Shown: piece by piece, positions 1 to 8,510 of the stretch
Numbering within the stretch: the stretch's first letter is position 1
Layout of the letters: every line of letters begins with the position of its first letter
Source of the DNA: an uncultured Eubacteriales bacterium
Lineage (GTDB): Bacteria > Bacillota > Clostridia > Oscillospirales > CAG-272
Assembly (NCBI GenBank): GCA_934393265.1
Contig: CAKRQL010000020.1
Coordinates: forward strand, 1 to 64,000
DNA length: 64,000 nt
Reading direction: 5' to 3'
Notes under the pieces: generated by a model
Told to the model about the DNA's origin: nothing
The model's input: the letters and a program-made list of their open reading frames with translations, nothing else
Databases searched by the model: none
Position numbers and translations under genes: made by a program

Positions 1-34
1 ATATGCGCCGGCTCGCCGGTGCGCAGTGAATAAA

Positions 35-72
35 AAAGGGAGAGGCTCCTCGCGGGTCTCTCCTTTGTTTTT
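35..72 (+). terminator. Rho-independent terminator of a gene upstream of the window
   Basis: The arms GGAGAG (39-44) and CTCTCC (58-63) pair, and the stem continues inward with G-C and G-U pairs to a short CTCGC loop. An A-run precedes the stem and a T-rich tail (TTTGTTTTT) follows it. It probably ends a plus-strand gene lying outside the window. A second GC hairpin (5-24) sits just before it, followed by GTGAATAA, a degenerate form of the repeat prefix described at 133-240. Confidence 0.6.
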
Positions 73-132
73 GCGCCTTGCAATATCAACCTTGCCTTAT
101 TGATAGTCCATGCTATGCACGGCGGGAGCATG

Positions 133-240
133 GCGCGCGGGGCGCGCAGTGAAATACGGCTTACGCCGTGTGAAATATTTTCCTGTCGGAAAATGTGAAA
201 TAGCCTGTCGGCTGTGAAATACGGCTGTCGCCGTGCAAAT
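133..240. repeat. Tandem array of short hairpin units with prefix GTGAAATA
   Basis: Four units stand head to tail at 149, 170, 195 and 214. Each opens with GTGAAATA, whose last A begins a stem; a 4-base loop and the complementary arm follow. The stems are ACGGC/GCCGT (loop TTAC), ATTTTCC/GGAAAAT (loop TGTC), AGCC/GGCT (loop TGTC) and ACGGC/GCCGT (loop TGTC). A GC hairpin (133-147, loop GGG) precedes the first unit, and a degenerate GTGCAAAT follows the last. Stem sequence and length vary while pairing is kept, so selection or a copying mechanism appears to act on structure. Another unit lies at 12926-12961. Function is unknown; RNA processing, termination or a mobile miniature repeat are all possible. 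Confidence 0.8.
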
Positions 241-319
241 GCGGCGGGAGCAGCTTATTAATAATAACGCGCGGGAAAATCCATGAACTACATTAAACGG
301 ATATTTTACATATGTTCTA

Positions 320-348
320 TTGCAAGGCGCGCGCTGTTATGATATAAT
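320..348 (+). promoter_or_regulatory. Sigma-A promoter of the DUF1538/P-II genes
   Basis: TTGCAA (320-325) and TATAAT (343-348) are separated by exactly 17 bp. Transcription would start near 355, leaving a leader of about 88 nt before the ATG at 443. The leader contains a small hairpin (GGTAA/TTACC near 364-388) that I cannot match to any riboswitch class. Confidence 0.75.
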
Positions 349-442
349 GTATGTAAAATAGGGTAATAGCGGCTTTTTACCGGATTTTGCGGTGCTTGCG
401 ATAAGGCGGCGACTACCGAAAAAACGAAACGGAGGATACCCG

Positions 443-1966
443 ATGGGGGTTATCAGCGGAAAAATCAAAGAATCCGCCGGGTCAATTCTGCCTATCGCGC
501 TGATAGTGCTGATACTGACAATGACGGTCGTGCCCGTCAATCCGGCAAACATGCTTATCTTTATCAACGGCGTTGTCTGCCTTATTCTCGGAATGAGCGT
601 TTTCACCATGGGAATAGAGATGTCAATGCAGCCGATGGGTACAAAGATAGGCTCGACGCTCGGCGCACATAAGAATATTTTTGTCATAGCATTTGTGAGC
701 TTCCTGATCGGCGTCGCCGTCACATTTGCGGAGCCGGATCTATGGATACTCGCACAGCAGTCGGGCATCCCGGGCACGATACTCGTGCTCACCGTTTCGA
801 TAGGCGTCGGCGTGTTTCTTATGATAGCCCTTCTGCGTATCGTATTCAACGTAAGCTTAAATCTTCTTTTGATAGTTTTCTATTCGATTGCCATCGTAGC
901 GTCGTTTTTCGTCCCCAAGGAGCTGCAGTGCATAGTCTTTGACTCCGGCGGGGTGACTACGGGACCAATGACGGTACCCTTTATAATGTCCCTCGGTGCC
1001 GGTGTCTCGGCTGTCATATCGAAGGAGGGGCGGCGTGACGACTCGTTCGGCATCACGGCTCTTTGCAGTATAGGTCCGATAATCTCGGTTATAGTGCTCG
1101 GCATCTGCATGGGCAGCGCGGGAGGCGGCTACACCTCCTCGGAGCTTGCCCCGATAGCCAACACGCGCGAGGGTGTACTGCGCTATGCGCACGGCTTTGC
1201 CGACTCGTCGATTGAGGTCGCAAAGGCACTTGTCCCGATTATAGTTTTTGCCGTGTTCTTTCAGCTTCTTACTCATTCGTTCAGCAAAAAGCAGTTAGTC
1301 CGTCTCTCGATGGGTATAATTTATACGTTCGCGGGACTTACAATATTCCTGACCGGCGCGAACGTCGGGTTTGTACCGATGGGCACCGAGCTCGGGAAGC
1401 TCCTCGGCAGTATGCTTGACGGCGCGCTCCTTATCCCCGTAAGTATGCTCCTCGGCTACTTCATAGTAAAGGCGGAGCCGTCGGTTTACGTGCTTAACCG
1501 GCTTGTCGAGCAGATGTCAGCCGGGGCAATATCGAGAAAGACAACTGGGACAGGGCTCTCGGTCGGCGTGTCGCTCGCTCTCGGGCTCTCGGCTCTCCGT
1601 ATTCTCTTCCACATTCCGATAATGTACATACTTATTCCGGGATACGTGATTGCGATAGCGCTTACCTTCTTTGTTCCGAAGATTTTCGTCGGTATAGCCT
1701 TTGACTCCGGCGGAGTTGCGAGCGGAACGATGATGAGCGCGTTTGTCCTCCCGCTGTGTATTGGCGCGTGCGAGGCACTCGGCGGTAACGTTATGACCGA
1801 GGCGTTCGGATGCGTTGCCTTCGTCGCCCTGACGCCTATAATATCCATACAGCTGACGGGGCTCCTGTATAACATAAAGAACCGGAGAATAAAGAAGAAA
1901 TTCGTTACCGAAAGCGAGACGTTCATAGACTACACGGAGGAGGATGCGGTGCGCGCCGCGGAATAA
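443..1966 (+). CDS. DUF1538 family integral membrane protein (two tandem DUF1538 domains)
   Basis: This predicted polytopic membrane protein of 507 residues has two homologous halves. Each half carries the signature FDSGGV (residues about 166 and 420) followed by a T/S-G-x-M segment, about 254 residues apart. That is the internal duplication of DUF1538 proteins. The ATG at 443 is chosen over one at 392 because GGAGG lies at 431-435. A P-II-like gene follows after 4 bases, an arrangement known for DUF1538 genes. By analogy with AmtB-GlnK it may be a transporter or channel gated by the P-II protein, but its substrate is unknown and that role is inferred. The family assignment is secure; the function is not. 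Confidence 0.88.
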   Translation: MGVISGKIKESAGSILPIALIVLILTMTVVPVNPANMLIFINGVVCLILGMSVFTMGIEMSMQPMGTKIGSTLGAHKNIFVIAFVSFLIGVAVTFAEPDLWILAQQSGIPGTILVLTVSIGVGVFLMIALLRIVFNVSLNLLLIVFYSIAIVASFFVPKELQCIVFDSGGVTTGPMTVPFIMSLGAGVSAVISKEGRRDDSFGITALCSIGPIISVIVLGICMGSAGGGYTSSELAPIANTREGVLRYAHGFADSSIEVAKALVPIIVFAVFFQLLTHSFSKKQLVRLSMGIIYTFAGLTIFLTGANVGFVPMGTELGKLLGSMLDGALLIPVSMLLGYFIVKAEPSVYVLNRLVEQMSAGAISRKTTGTGLSVGVSLALGLSALRILFHIPIMYILIPGYVIAIALTFFVPKIFVGIAFDSGGVASGTMMSAFVLPLCIGACEALGGNVMTEAFGCVAFVALTPIISIQLTGLLYNIKNRRIKKKFVTESETFIDYTEEDAVRAAE

Positions 1967-1970
1967 TCGA

Positions 1971-2711
1971 ATGGCAAAAAGAAAAAATAACGAAAAACGC
2001 ATGAAGCTGCTGATGGGTATAATAAACCGCGAGGATGAGGCGAAATTCTCGGAGGTTGCGAACGAGTACTGCGCCGCCCTCGGATATTCGACCCTCGGCT
2101 TCGGCACCGCGAGATCCAACTATTTAAGCTACTTCGGCATAAACGAGATAGAGAAGCGGGTAATAATGATGCTTATTCCCGATGTATGTGAACACCAGCT
2201 GCTCGAGGCACTCGGCAGGCGGCTCCGCCTCTATCTTCTCGGGCGCGGCATAGCCTTTACGCTGCCGCTCTCCGGGATATCAAGTATAGTGAGCGGCGCA
2301 CTTTCGGACTCCGCAGACAAAAACGAAAAGCAGGGCGACAAGGGTGCCCATGTACAGAAAAAGGAGAAGGTACACATGTACGAGCTTGTGATAGCCGTAG
2401 TCAATCAGAAATTCACCGATGAGGTAATAGACGCCGCGCGTGACGCCGGTGCCACCGGAGCTACCATAATGCATACCAAGGGGATCGGAAATGAGAAAGC
2501 GGAGCAGCGGCTCGGCACCACACTGAAGCACGAGACGGACACCCTTATGTTCCTCACCTCACACGAGTTCAAGAAAAAGATAATGGAGGCAGTGCGCGAC
2601 ACTGCGGGGCTCCAGACAGAGGGGGGCGCGGTAATATTCTCGCTCGCCGTTGATGACATTGTGGGAATAGGTCGCTTTGACGGGACGGATGAGTCCGCGC
2701 CGGAGGACTGA
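1971..2711 (+). CDS. Double-domain P-II-like nitrogen regulator family protein
   Basis: The 246-residue protein consists of two P-II-like domains. The N-terminal one (about residues 11-110, starting MKLLMGIINREDE) is divergent. The second (136-246, starting MYELVIAVVNQKF, with GATGATIMHTKG) resembles the usual P-II-like proteins with a short T-loop. A charged linker rich in Lys, Asp and Gln joins them. The ATG at 1971 is four bases past the DUF1538 stop and has no clear ribosome site; ATGs at 1944 (directly abutting GGAGGAGG) and 2001 are alternatives, so translation is probably coupled. Its partner is likely the membrane protein encoded just upstream. A good Shine-Dalgarno and ATG before the second domain could give a free P-II (see 2361-2378). 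Confidence 0.82.
   Translation: MAKRKNNEKRMKLLMGIINREDEAKFSEVANEYCAALGYSTLGFGTARSNYLSYFGINEIEKRVIMMLIPDVCEHQLLEALGRRLRLYLLGRGIAFTLPLSGISSIVSGALSDSADKNEKQGDKGAHVQKKEKVHMYELVIAVVNQKFTDEVIDAARDAGATGATIMHTKGIGNEKAEQRLGTTLKHETDTLMFLTSHEFKKKIMEAVRDTAGLQTEGGAVIFSLAVDDIVGIGRFDGTDESAPED
2361..2378 (+). promoter_or_regulatory. Internal ribosome site and in-frame ATG before the second P-II domain
   Basis: AAGGAGAAGG (2361-2370) is followed after five bases by an ATG at 2376 in the reading frame of the fused gene. Starting here would give a 111-residue protein, the size of a stand-alone P-II, beginning MYELVIAVV as typical family members do. This may be a used second start or a relic of a fusion. Confidence 0.45.
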
Positions 2712-2745
2712 CGCGCTACATATCGGGAATACAGGTGAATAAAGC

Positions 2746-4167
2746 ATGAGAAAAACAAAAATAGTCTGCACAATGGGTCCGGCATGCTCCGACCCCAAGG
2801 TAATGGAGCGTATGCTCCGCGCCGGGATGAATGTCGCAAGGTTCAACTTCTCTCACGGCACGCATGAGTATCACAAGAAAATGATGGACACCTTCCGCTC
2901 GGTGCGTGATAAGCTCGGGCTCTCCGCCGCGGTCATGCTCGACACAAAGGGGCCCGAGATACGGCTCGGGGACTTTGAGGGCGGCTCGGCAGAGCTCCGT
3001 ACCGGGGACACATTTACCCTTACAACCGAGGATATAATCGGAAATGCGGAGCGCGCGACGGTATCCTATAAGCCGTTCATCGGGCAGATAAAGCCCGGGA
3101 CGAGGCTCCTTATCGACGACGGGCGCGTCGAGCTCATTGCCGAGGCGGGAGACGACAGCAACCTCCTCTGCCGCGTTTCGGTAGGGGGGCGTGTATCAAA
3201 TCACAAGAGCATAAACGTGCCGAACACCCCGATTGACATGCCGTATATCAGCGAGGCGGACAAGGCGGATCTTCTCTTCGGAATAAAGGAGGGCGTTGAC
3301 TTTATCGCCGCGTCCTTTGTCCGCTCCCCGGAAAACGTCATAGAGCTCCGGAATTTCTTAAACTACAACGGCGGGCACTCGATAAAGATAATAGCGAAGA
3401 TAGAGAACATTGAGGGCGTCGAAAGATTCGACGGAATACTCCGCCACTCGGACGGAATAATGGTTGCGCGCGGAGATATGGGCGTCGAGATAGCCTTTGA
3501 GAAGCTACCGGGCTTGCAGAAACGCTTTATAAGAAAATGCTACCAGTCGGGCAAGATGGTAATAACCGCGACCCAGATGCTCGAATCCATGATACACTCG
3601 CAGACCCCGACAAGAGCGGAGATAACCGACGTCGCGAATGCGGTGTTCGACGGCACCTCCGCCGTCATGCTCTCCGGCGAGACAGCCGCGGGAGATCACC
3701 CCGCGCTCGTCGTCGGGGTGATGTCGAAGATAGTCGAGCAGGCGGAGGGAGACGCCGCAGAGCTCGGCTCTTATGACAACATCCCCTATGAGGCAGACCT
3801 GCGCGACGTTACAAACGCCCTCTGTGACGCGGCGGTGACAACCGCGCGCGACCTCGGCGCGGAGCTGATAATCGCGGTGACAAAATCCGGTCAGACCGCG
3901 AGGCGTGTATCAAAATTCCGCCCGTATCAGCCGATAATAGCCGCGACGCCGGAGATAAAGACCTTCCATCAGCTGAGCCTTTCATGGGGGGTTATCCCGG
4001 TGCTGTCGCTCTATCAGCCGGACGCGGACACGCTGTTTTTGCATGCGGTAGACTGTGCCAAGAAGATAGGCGTCGCAAAGAGCGGAGACCGCGCCGTAAT
4101 AACCGCGGGCACGCCTCTGTCCTTTGCCGGGACGACAAATCTTCTTAAGGTCCAGACGGTGGATTGA
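2746..4167 (+). CDS. pyk: Pyruvate kinase
   Basis: Cytoplasmic glycolytic enzyme converting phosphoenolpyruvate and ADP to pyruvate and ATP. The 473-residue protein opens with RKTKIVCTMGPACSD and RFNFSHG. It carries the active-site stretch KIIAKIENIEGVERFDGI with the catalytic lysine, the metal-binding region GIMVARGDMGVE near residue 240, and TATQMLESM...TRAEITDVANA. Its length matches the core enzyme without the extra PEP-utiliser domain found in some Bacillota. AGGTGA sits 7 bases before the ATG. There is no obvious promoter in the 34-base gap after the P-II gene, so it may be co-transcribed. Assignment is certain from the motifs. Confidence 0.97.
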   Translation: MRKTKIVCTMGPACSDPKVMERMLRAGMNVARFNFSHGTHEYHKKMMDTFRSVRDKLGLSAAVMLDTKGPEIRLGDFEGGSAELRTGDTFTLTTEDIIGNAERATVSYKPFIGQIKPGTRLLIDDGRVELIAEAGDDSNLLCRVSVGGRVSNHKSINVPNTPIDMPYISEADKADLLFGIKEGVDFIAASFVRSPENVIELRNFLNYNGGHSIKIIAKIENIEGVERFDGILRHSDGIMVARGDMGVEIAFEKLPGLQKRFIRKCYQSGKMVITATQMLESMIHSQTPTRAEITDVANAVFDGTSAVMLSGETAAGDHPALVVGVMSKIVEQAEGDAAELGSYDNIPYEADLRDVTNALCDAAVTTARDLGAELIIAVTKSGQTARRVSKFRPYQPIIAATPEIKTFHQLSLSWGVIPVLSLYQPDADTLFLHAVDCAKKIGVAKSGDRAVITAGTPLSFAGTTNLLKVQTVD

Positions 4168-4202
4168 TTACGGTAAAATAAAGCCGGGGGGGAGGATAAA
4201 AT

Positions 4203-5735
4203 ATGAGAAAAATCTGCAGGGTACTGTTTTCACGGTACATGTTCTGCGCTCTCGCCATACTTCTGGAGATTGCGCTGATGTTCACACTGTTTGTTGACCT
4301 TGCTAAATATTCGCTCTCCTTTATCGCTACGTGGCTTGTTCTGTCGATTCTCACCGTCCTGCGGATAGTTAATCAGAACACGAACCCGGAGTTCCGGCTC
4401 ACGTGGATAGTGGTTGTGATGTGCGTGCCGTACATCGGAATATTTCTCTACTTCACCCTCTCGCGGCGTAAGCTTTCGCGCAAGGACTCTGAGATAATGC
4501 GCGTCGTCATGCATCGCCCGGGAATGATGGGGGAGAGCCCGGTGTCGCTCGTCGCCTTTTCCGGCAGATACCCGACATACGGAGGGCAGGTGCTCTCGGT
4601 TATTCACGACGACCCGCTCGCTCGCCTGTGCTCCGCGACGCGCTCGGACTACTACACCATGGGCGCGGATATGTACTGCGACATGCTCCGGGACATAAAG
4701 GCTGCGGAGTCATTCATATTCCTTGAATATTTCATAATAGAAAAAGGCGTTATGTGGGACGAGATCCTCGCGGTGCTCCGTGAAAAGGTGAAATGCGGGG
4801 TTGACGTGCGCGTCATATACGACGATATAGGCTGTATGAGCACGCTCCCGTCTCACTATGACAGGACGCTACAGCGATACGGAATAAAGTGCTGCCGTTT
4901 CGCGAACGTAACGCCGAGGGTCACGATAGCGAACAACAACCGCGATCACCGGAAAATTCTCGTTCTCGACGGGAAAACCGCCTACACCGGCGGAATAAAT
5001 ATTGCGGACGAGTATATAGGAGAGCGCGTGAGATTCGGCGTCTGGAAGGACGGCGGAATACGCCTTGAGGGTGAGGCGGTGACGGTATTCACGCGAATGT
5101 TTCTCACGGCATGGGAGCTCACGACACGTGAGCACGAGGACATCTCGCGCTACCTTGATGTGTGTCACAGCGTGCCGTCCGACGGCGGGTATTATCTCCC
5201 GTTCGGCGCCGGACCCGCGCCGGTATACAGCGAGCACGGGGGCAAAAATGCGCTCCTCAATGTGATAAACGGGTCGACGCGCTATCTCTATATAACGACG
5301 CCGTATCTGATTATCGACTTCGACCTTACGGAGGCACTGCAGTGTGCGGCGCGCAGGGGCGTCGACGTCCGGATAATAACTCCGGGCGTGCCCGACAAAA
5401 AAATCGTGAATATCATGACAAAGAGCTCGTATTACGACCTTATCACCGCGGGGGTACGGATTTTTGAATACACCCCCGGATTTCTCCACATGAAGTCGGT
5501 GGTGACGGACGACGGCTGCGCCTTTGTCAGCACGGTGAATTTCGACTACCGCTCGCTCATTCACCATTTTGAGGACGGTGTGCTGATATTCGGTACGGAC
5601 CCGGTAGTAAAGGTGCGGGACGGATTTCTTGACACCCTTGCACAGTCGCGGGAGATAGACGCAAATGGAGCACGGCTCAGATTTTCTGATAAGATAATAA
5701 AGAGCTGTGTCCGCCTGTTCGCCCCGCTACTCTGA
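4203..5735 (+). CDS. cls: Cardiolipin synthase (phospholipase D family)
   Basis: This membrane enzyme joins phosphatidylglycerol molecules to make cardiolipin. The 510-residue protein has two N-terminal membrane segments (about residues 10-60) and a short region typical of bacterial Cls. Two HKD catalytic motifs follow: HRKILVLD near residue 249 (followed by GGIN) and HMKSVVTD near residue 429 (followed by STVNFDYRS). GGAGG ends 7 bases before the ATG. It lies 35 bases after pyk on the same strand. The double HKD layout and length are standard for the family. Confidence 0.95.
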   Translation: MRKICRVLFSRYMFCALAILLEIALMFTLFVDLAKYSLSFIATWLVLSILTVLRIVNQNTNPEFRLTWIVVVMCVPYIGIFLYFTLSRRKLSRKDSEIMRVVMHRPGMMGESPVSLVAFSGRYPTYGGQVLSVIHDDPLARLCSATRSDYYTMGADMYCDMLRDIKAAESFIFLEYFIIEKGVMWDEILAVLREKVKCGVDVRVIYDDIGCMSTLPSHYDRTLQRYGIKCCRFANVTPRVTIANNNRDHRKILVLDGKTAYTGGINIADEYIGERVRFGVWKDGGIRLEGEAVTVFTRMFLTAWELTTREHEDISRYLDVCHSVPSDGGYYLPFGAGPAPVYSEHGGKNALLNVINGSTRYLYITTPYLIIDFDLTEALQCAARRGVDVRIITPGVPDKKIVNIMTKSSYYDLITAGVRIFEYTPGFLHMKSVVTDDGCAFVSTVNFDYRSLIHHFEDGVLIFGTDPVVKVRDGFLDTLAQSREIDANGARLRFSDKIIKSCVRLFAPLL

Positions 5736-5757
5736 GGCAAAATAATGCGGATATATA

Positions 5758-5786
5758 TTTACTTTTTCATCGGAATATGGTAAAAT
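5758..5786 (+). promoter_or_regulatory. Sigma-A promoter of the flotillin-like gene
   Basis: TTTACT (5758-5763) and TAAAAT (5781-5786) are spaced by 17 bp. The ATG follows at 5820 with GGAGG at 5808-5812. Confidence 0.65.
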
Positions 5787-5819
5787 AATTACGGAAATAA
5801 ATTTTTTGGAGGTATACAT

Positions 5820-7232
5820 ATGGTTGCAGCAATCGTTATCACAATCATAGCCTTTGTCGCGATTTTCGTGATACTCACGGCACTCGGCTACATGAAGGCT
5901 CCGCCGGACACGGCGTACATCATTTCCGGTCTCGGAAAAAAGCGCATACTGATAGGGCGCGCCGGGTGGAGAATACCGTTTTTTACCCGTGTAGATAAGC
6001 TCTCTCTGCGGGTTATGCAGGTGGATGTAAAGACATCCGAGGCGGTACCGACAAACGAGTTCATAAACGTAACCGTAGACGGCGTCGCTAATATCAAGAT
6101 ATCCTCCGACCCTGAGCTCTTAAAGCGCGCGGCTGAGGCGCTCCTCGGTATGAAGCAGTCGGATCTCGTCGCCCTTGTAACACAGGTTCTTGAGGGTAAC
6201 ATGCGTGAGATAGTCGGCTCCGTAGGTCTTAAGGAAATGGTTCAGGACAGACAGGGCGTCGCAAAGAAGATAACCGAGAACGTTGTCCCCGATATGGAGA
6301 AGCTCGGTATTGAGGTCGTTAACTTCAACATCCAGAATTTCAAGGATGCCGCCGGCACCATTGAGAACATGGGTATCGACAACGTCGAGCAGATAAGAAA
6401 GAACGCACAGATAGCAAAGGCAAATGCACAGCGCGATATTGCGATAGCTACCGCAAACGCACAGCAGGAGGCAAACGCCGTAAAGGTCGAGGCGGAGAAG
6501 AAAATAGCGGAGCAGGACGCGGCTCTCTCGGTTCAGCAGGCGGAGATGAAGGTCAAAGCCGATACGAAAAAGGCAGAGGCAGACGCGGCATACTCCATTC
6601 AGCAGGAAAATCAGCGTAAGACAATAGAGGTCGCAAAGACCGAGGCGGACATAGCGAGAAGAGAAAAGGAAGCCGAGCTCGCCGAAAAGGAAATAGCGAT
6701 AAAGGAGCGTCAGCTTGACGCGGATGTGCGCAAGAAGGCAGACGCGCTGAAATATCAGGCAGAAAAGGAGGCTGAGGCGGAGCTCGTCAAGAGACAGAGA
6801 GACGCTGACGCAAAGAAGTATGAGGCTATCGCCGCCGCCGATGCAAAGCGCGCGGAGGCAGAGGCTCTCCGCTTCGCTATGGAGCAGGAGGCAGAGGGTA
6901 TCCGTGCAAAGGGTCTTGCTGAGGCAGAGGCAATAGAGAAGAAAGCCGAGGCACAGAAGAAGATGGGCGAGGCGTCCGTGCTTGAAATGTACCTTGAAGC
7001 ACTGCCCGAGGTGGTAAAGAACGCTGCCGCCCCGCTCGAGCGTACCGACAAGATAGTCATGTACGGAGACGGGAACTCCACAAAGCTCGTGCGCGACGTC
7101 ATGAACAGCGCAAATCAGGTTGTCGACGGTATGCGTGAGTCTACCGGTATAGATCTTGCGAGCCTGCTTGCCGGCGCTGTCGGCGGCAAAATCGTTGCAA
7201 ATCAGACGAAGAAACCCCCGAAGGGCGAGTAA
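5820..7232 (+). CDS. Flotillin-like SPFH/band 7 membrane protein
   Basis: The 470-residue protein has one N-terminal membrane segment (about residues 3-25) and an SPFH/band 7 domain to about residue 190. A long Ala/Glu/Lys/Gln coiled coil (about 195-395), with repeated A-x-A-x-R-E-x-E patterns, comes next, then a small Gly/Ala tail. This is the plan of bacterial flotillins (FloT/FloA class), which form membrane scaffolds and help organise membrane-bound complexes. It has its own promoter (5758-5786) and an imperfect terminator-like hairpin after it. No nfeD gene, a common partner, is next to it; cls upstream is the nearest lipid-related gene. Family confidence is high; cellular role is inferred. 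Confidence 0.93.
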   Translation: MVAAIVITIIAFVAIFVILTALGYMKAPPDTAYIISGLGKKRILIGRAGWRIPFFTRVDKLSLRVMQVDVKTSEAVPTNEFINVTVDGVANIKISSDPELLKRAAEALLGMKQSDLVALVTQVLEGNMREIVGSVGLKEMVQDRQGVAKKITENVVPDMEKLGIEVVNFNIQNFKDAAGTIENMGIDNVEQIRKNAQIAKANAQRDIAIATANAQQEANAVKVEAEKKIAEQDAALSVQQAEMKVKADTKKAEADAAYSIQQENQRKTIEVAKTEADIARREKEAELAEKEIAIKERQLDADVRKKADALKYQAEKEAEAELVKRQRDADAKKYEAIAAADAKRAEAEALRFAMEQEAEGIRAKGLAEAEAIEKKAEAQKKMGEASVLEMYLEALPEVVKNAAAPLERTDKIVMYGDGNSTKLVRDVMNSANQVVDGMRESTGIDLASLLAGAVGGKIVANQTKKPPKGE

Positions 7233-7263
7233 AAGCTTCCGCTTCGGGCTCCTGATAACTCCC

Positions 7264-7307
7264 GGGCGAGGGCGCGGTATTCCGTCGCTCCCGCCCAATG
7301 TTTTTTT
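7264..7307 (+). terminator. Possible terminator after the flotillin-like gene
   Basis: An imperfect GC hairpin runs from GGGCG (7264-7268) to CGCCC (7292-7296), followed by AATG and seven T residues. Bulges make it weaker than the other terminators here. Confidence 0.4.
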
Positions 7308-7326
7308 GGAAAGGCGGGTGGCGTGT

Positions 7327-8280
7327 ATGAAAAAACATGATTTTAAGGTCATAGGCTGGACCTATGCGGAGGATGGGAAATACCCGGATATGTATGGTGT
7401 CTACCCGCGCTACCGCGCGCGGGAGGCGGTTGTCAGGGCTATACGCGCCGGTGGCTTCGTTTTCGGCGGAGACTGGCATGGCGACGGGCTCGGCGTCCCG
7501 GTCTTTTCAAGCGGGGAGAAGCTTCTGATGTCAGCCCGCGCATGGGGCGACGTGATGGCAGAGGCGTGGGACAGCGACTACCCGGAGCCCCGTGGGTATA
7601 TCCACTATTATGACGACAGCATGGTAAAATCAAAATACCCGGACGCATCGCGCGACGGCGTCGCCGTACGGCTCGCCTGCCGGGAGGAGAGAATATATCC
7701 GAAAGCGTGTCTCGCGTTTCCGGACGGTCGGGAGACCCGCCGTGACTTTGACGGGAGGCTGCACGACGAGCGGCATGGCAGAGAGGCGGATATAATCCGC
7801 AAGGCAGATGAAAAATACGACGGCACGGCAAAGCTTTTTCTTGAGCCTATGGCATACTGTCAGGTAATATCGCGTGAGAAAAAGTATCTTGTTCTTCCGG
7901 GAGCGGGTGCCTCACGGAGCATAAACGTCGGGGATGACGTTCTCCTCTCGGTTTCGGACGACCCGCTTGAGCGCTCGCTCTGCCGGGTTGAGAGCCGTGA
8001 GAGCTATCCGGACGCCGCCTCGCTCGTCGGAGCCGTCCCGCCGCGACATCTCGGCATGAGCGGCATCGGCAGACGGGATAGGGAGAGCCTTATCTGCGAG
8101 GAGCTCGCCGATTTTGACAGCCGCAACGGCCGTGACGGGTTCACCGGGTGTGATACGGATGGCTGCGGGCTTATTGCATTTAAGATTTCGGTTCTGCAGG
8201 AGAGCATTGACCCGGAGGAGGAAGAGGCGGATATGAGCTTTGAGAAATTTCTCCGCGGGCTCGGAATAGAGCCGAAATAA
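7327..8280 (+). CDS. Uncharacterised protein, possible C-terminal ASCH-like domain
   Basis: I do not recognise this 317-residue protein. It has no signal peptide or membrane segment, so it is probably cytoplasmic. It is rich in Asp, Arg and Tyr, with many short aromatic-acidic stretches (IHYYDD, GDWHGDG). Residues about 185-300 read like an ASCH-type fold, with KYLVLPGAGASRSINVGDDV followed by a beta-rich tail, but this is only a pattern impression. The ATG at 7327 is chosen because the longer upstream frame overlaps the flotillin gene in another frame; the ribosome site (GGAAAGG) is weak. It lies alone between a possible terminator and a strong one. Confidence 0.75.
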   Translation: MKKHDFKVIGWTYAEDGKYPDMYGVYPRYRAREAVVRAIRAGGFVFGGDWHGDGLGVPVFSSGEKLLMSARAWGDVMAEAWDSDYPEPRGYIHYYDDSMVKSKYPDASRDGVAVRLACREERIYPKACLAFPDGRETRRDFDGRLHDERHGREADIIRKADEKYDGTAKLFLEPMAYCQVISREKKYLVLPGAGASRSINVGDDVLLSVSDDPLERSLCRVESRESYPDAASLVGAVPPRHLGMSGIGRRDRESLICEELADFDSRNGRDGFTGCDTDGCGLIAFKISVLQESIDPEEEEADMSFEKFLRGLGIEPK

Positions 8281-8310
8281 GTGATTTTGTAAATTTCTGT
8301 TTACAAAAAA

Positions 8311-8342
8311 AGAAAAAAGACCGCCGCGGCGGTCTTTTTTTA
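8311..8342. terminator. Symmetrical bidirectional terminator
   Basis: A perfect palindrome of an A-run, GACCGCCG, CGGCGGTC and a T-run. It can terminate the plus-strand gene ending at 8280 and, read from the other strand, the AEP operon ending at 8511. The 170 bases between it and 8511 contain no gene; a small GTTC-ACTGC-GAAC hairpin near 8375-8387 is preceded by TGAGAAAT. Confidence 0.85.
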
Positions 8343-8510
8343 ATGATCAATGAAGCAATGAACAATGAGAAATTGGTTCACTGCGAACGAAACAAATAAA
8401 GCTTTTTTGGGTGTAAGGTCAGGAAAAAATAAAGTGTACTTTAGATTTTCATAATTTTCGCAATCTGATATTGGCAATTATAAATGAGTAATCAGCAAAG
8501 AATGAGCGCG

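Noticed and set aside
149..240. CRISPR array
   Set aside because: Repeat prefix is only 8 bases, units are about 20-25 bases, spacers are self-complementary, and no cas genes are present.
7156..7326. Upstream extension of the unknown protein at 7327
   Set aside because: It overlaps the flotillin gene in another frame, contains low-complexity Arg/Ser sequence and has no ribosome site.
6120..7352. Minus-strand frame of 410 codons opposite the flotillin-like gene
   Set aside because: Leucine/cysteine-rich complement of an Ala/Glu coiled coil; artefact of composition.
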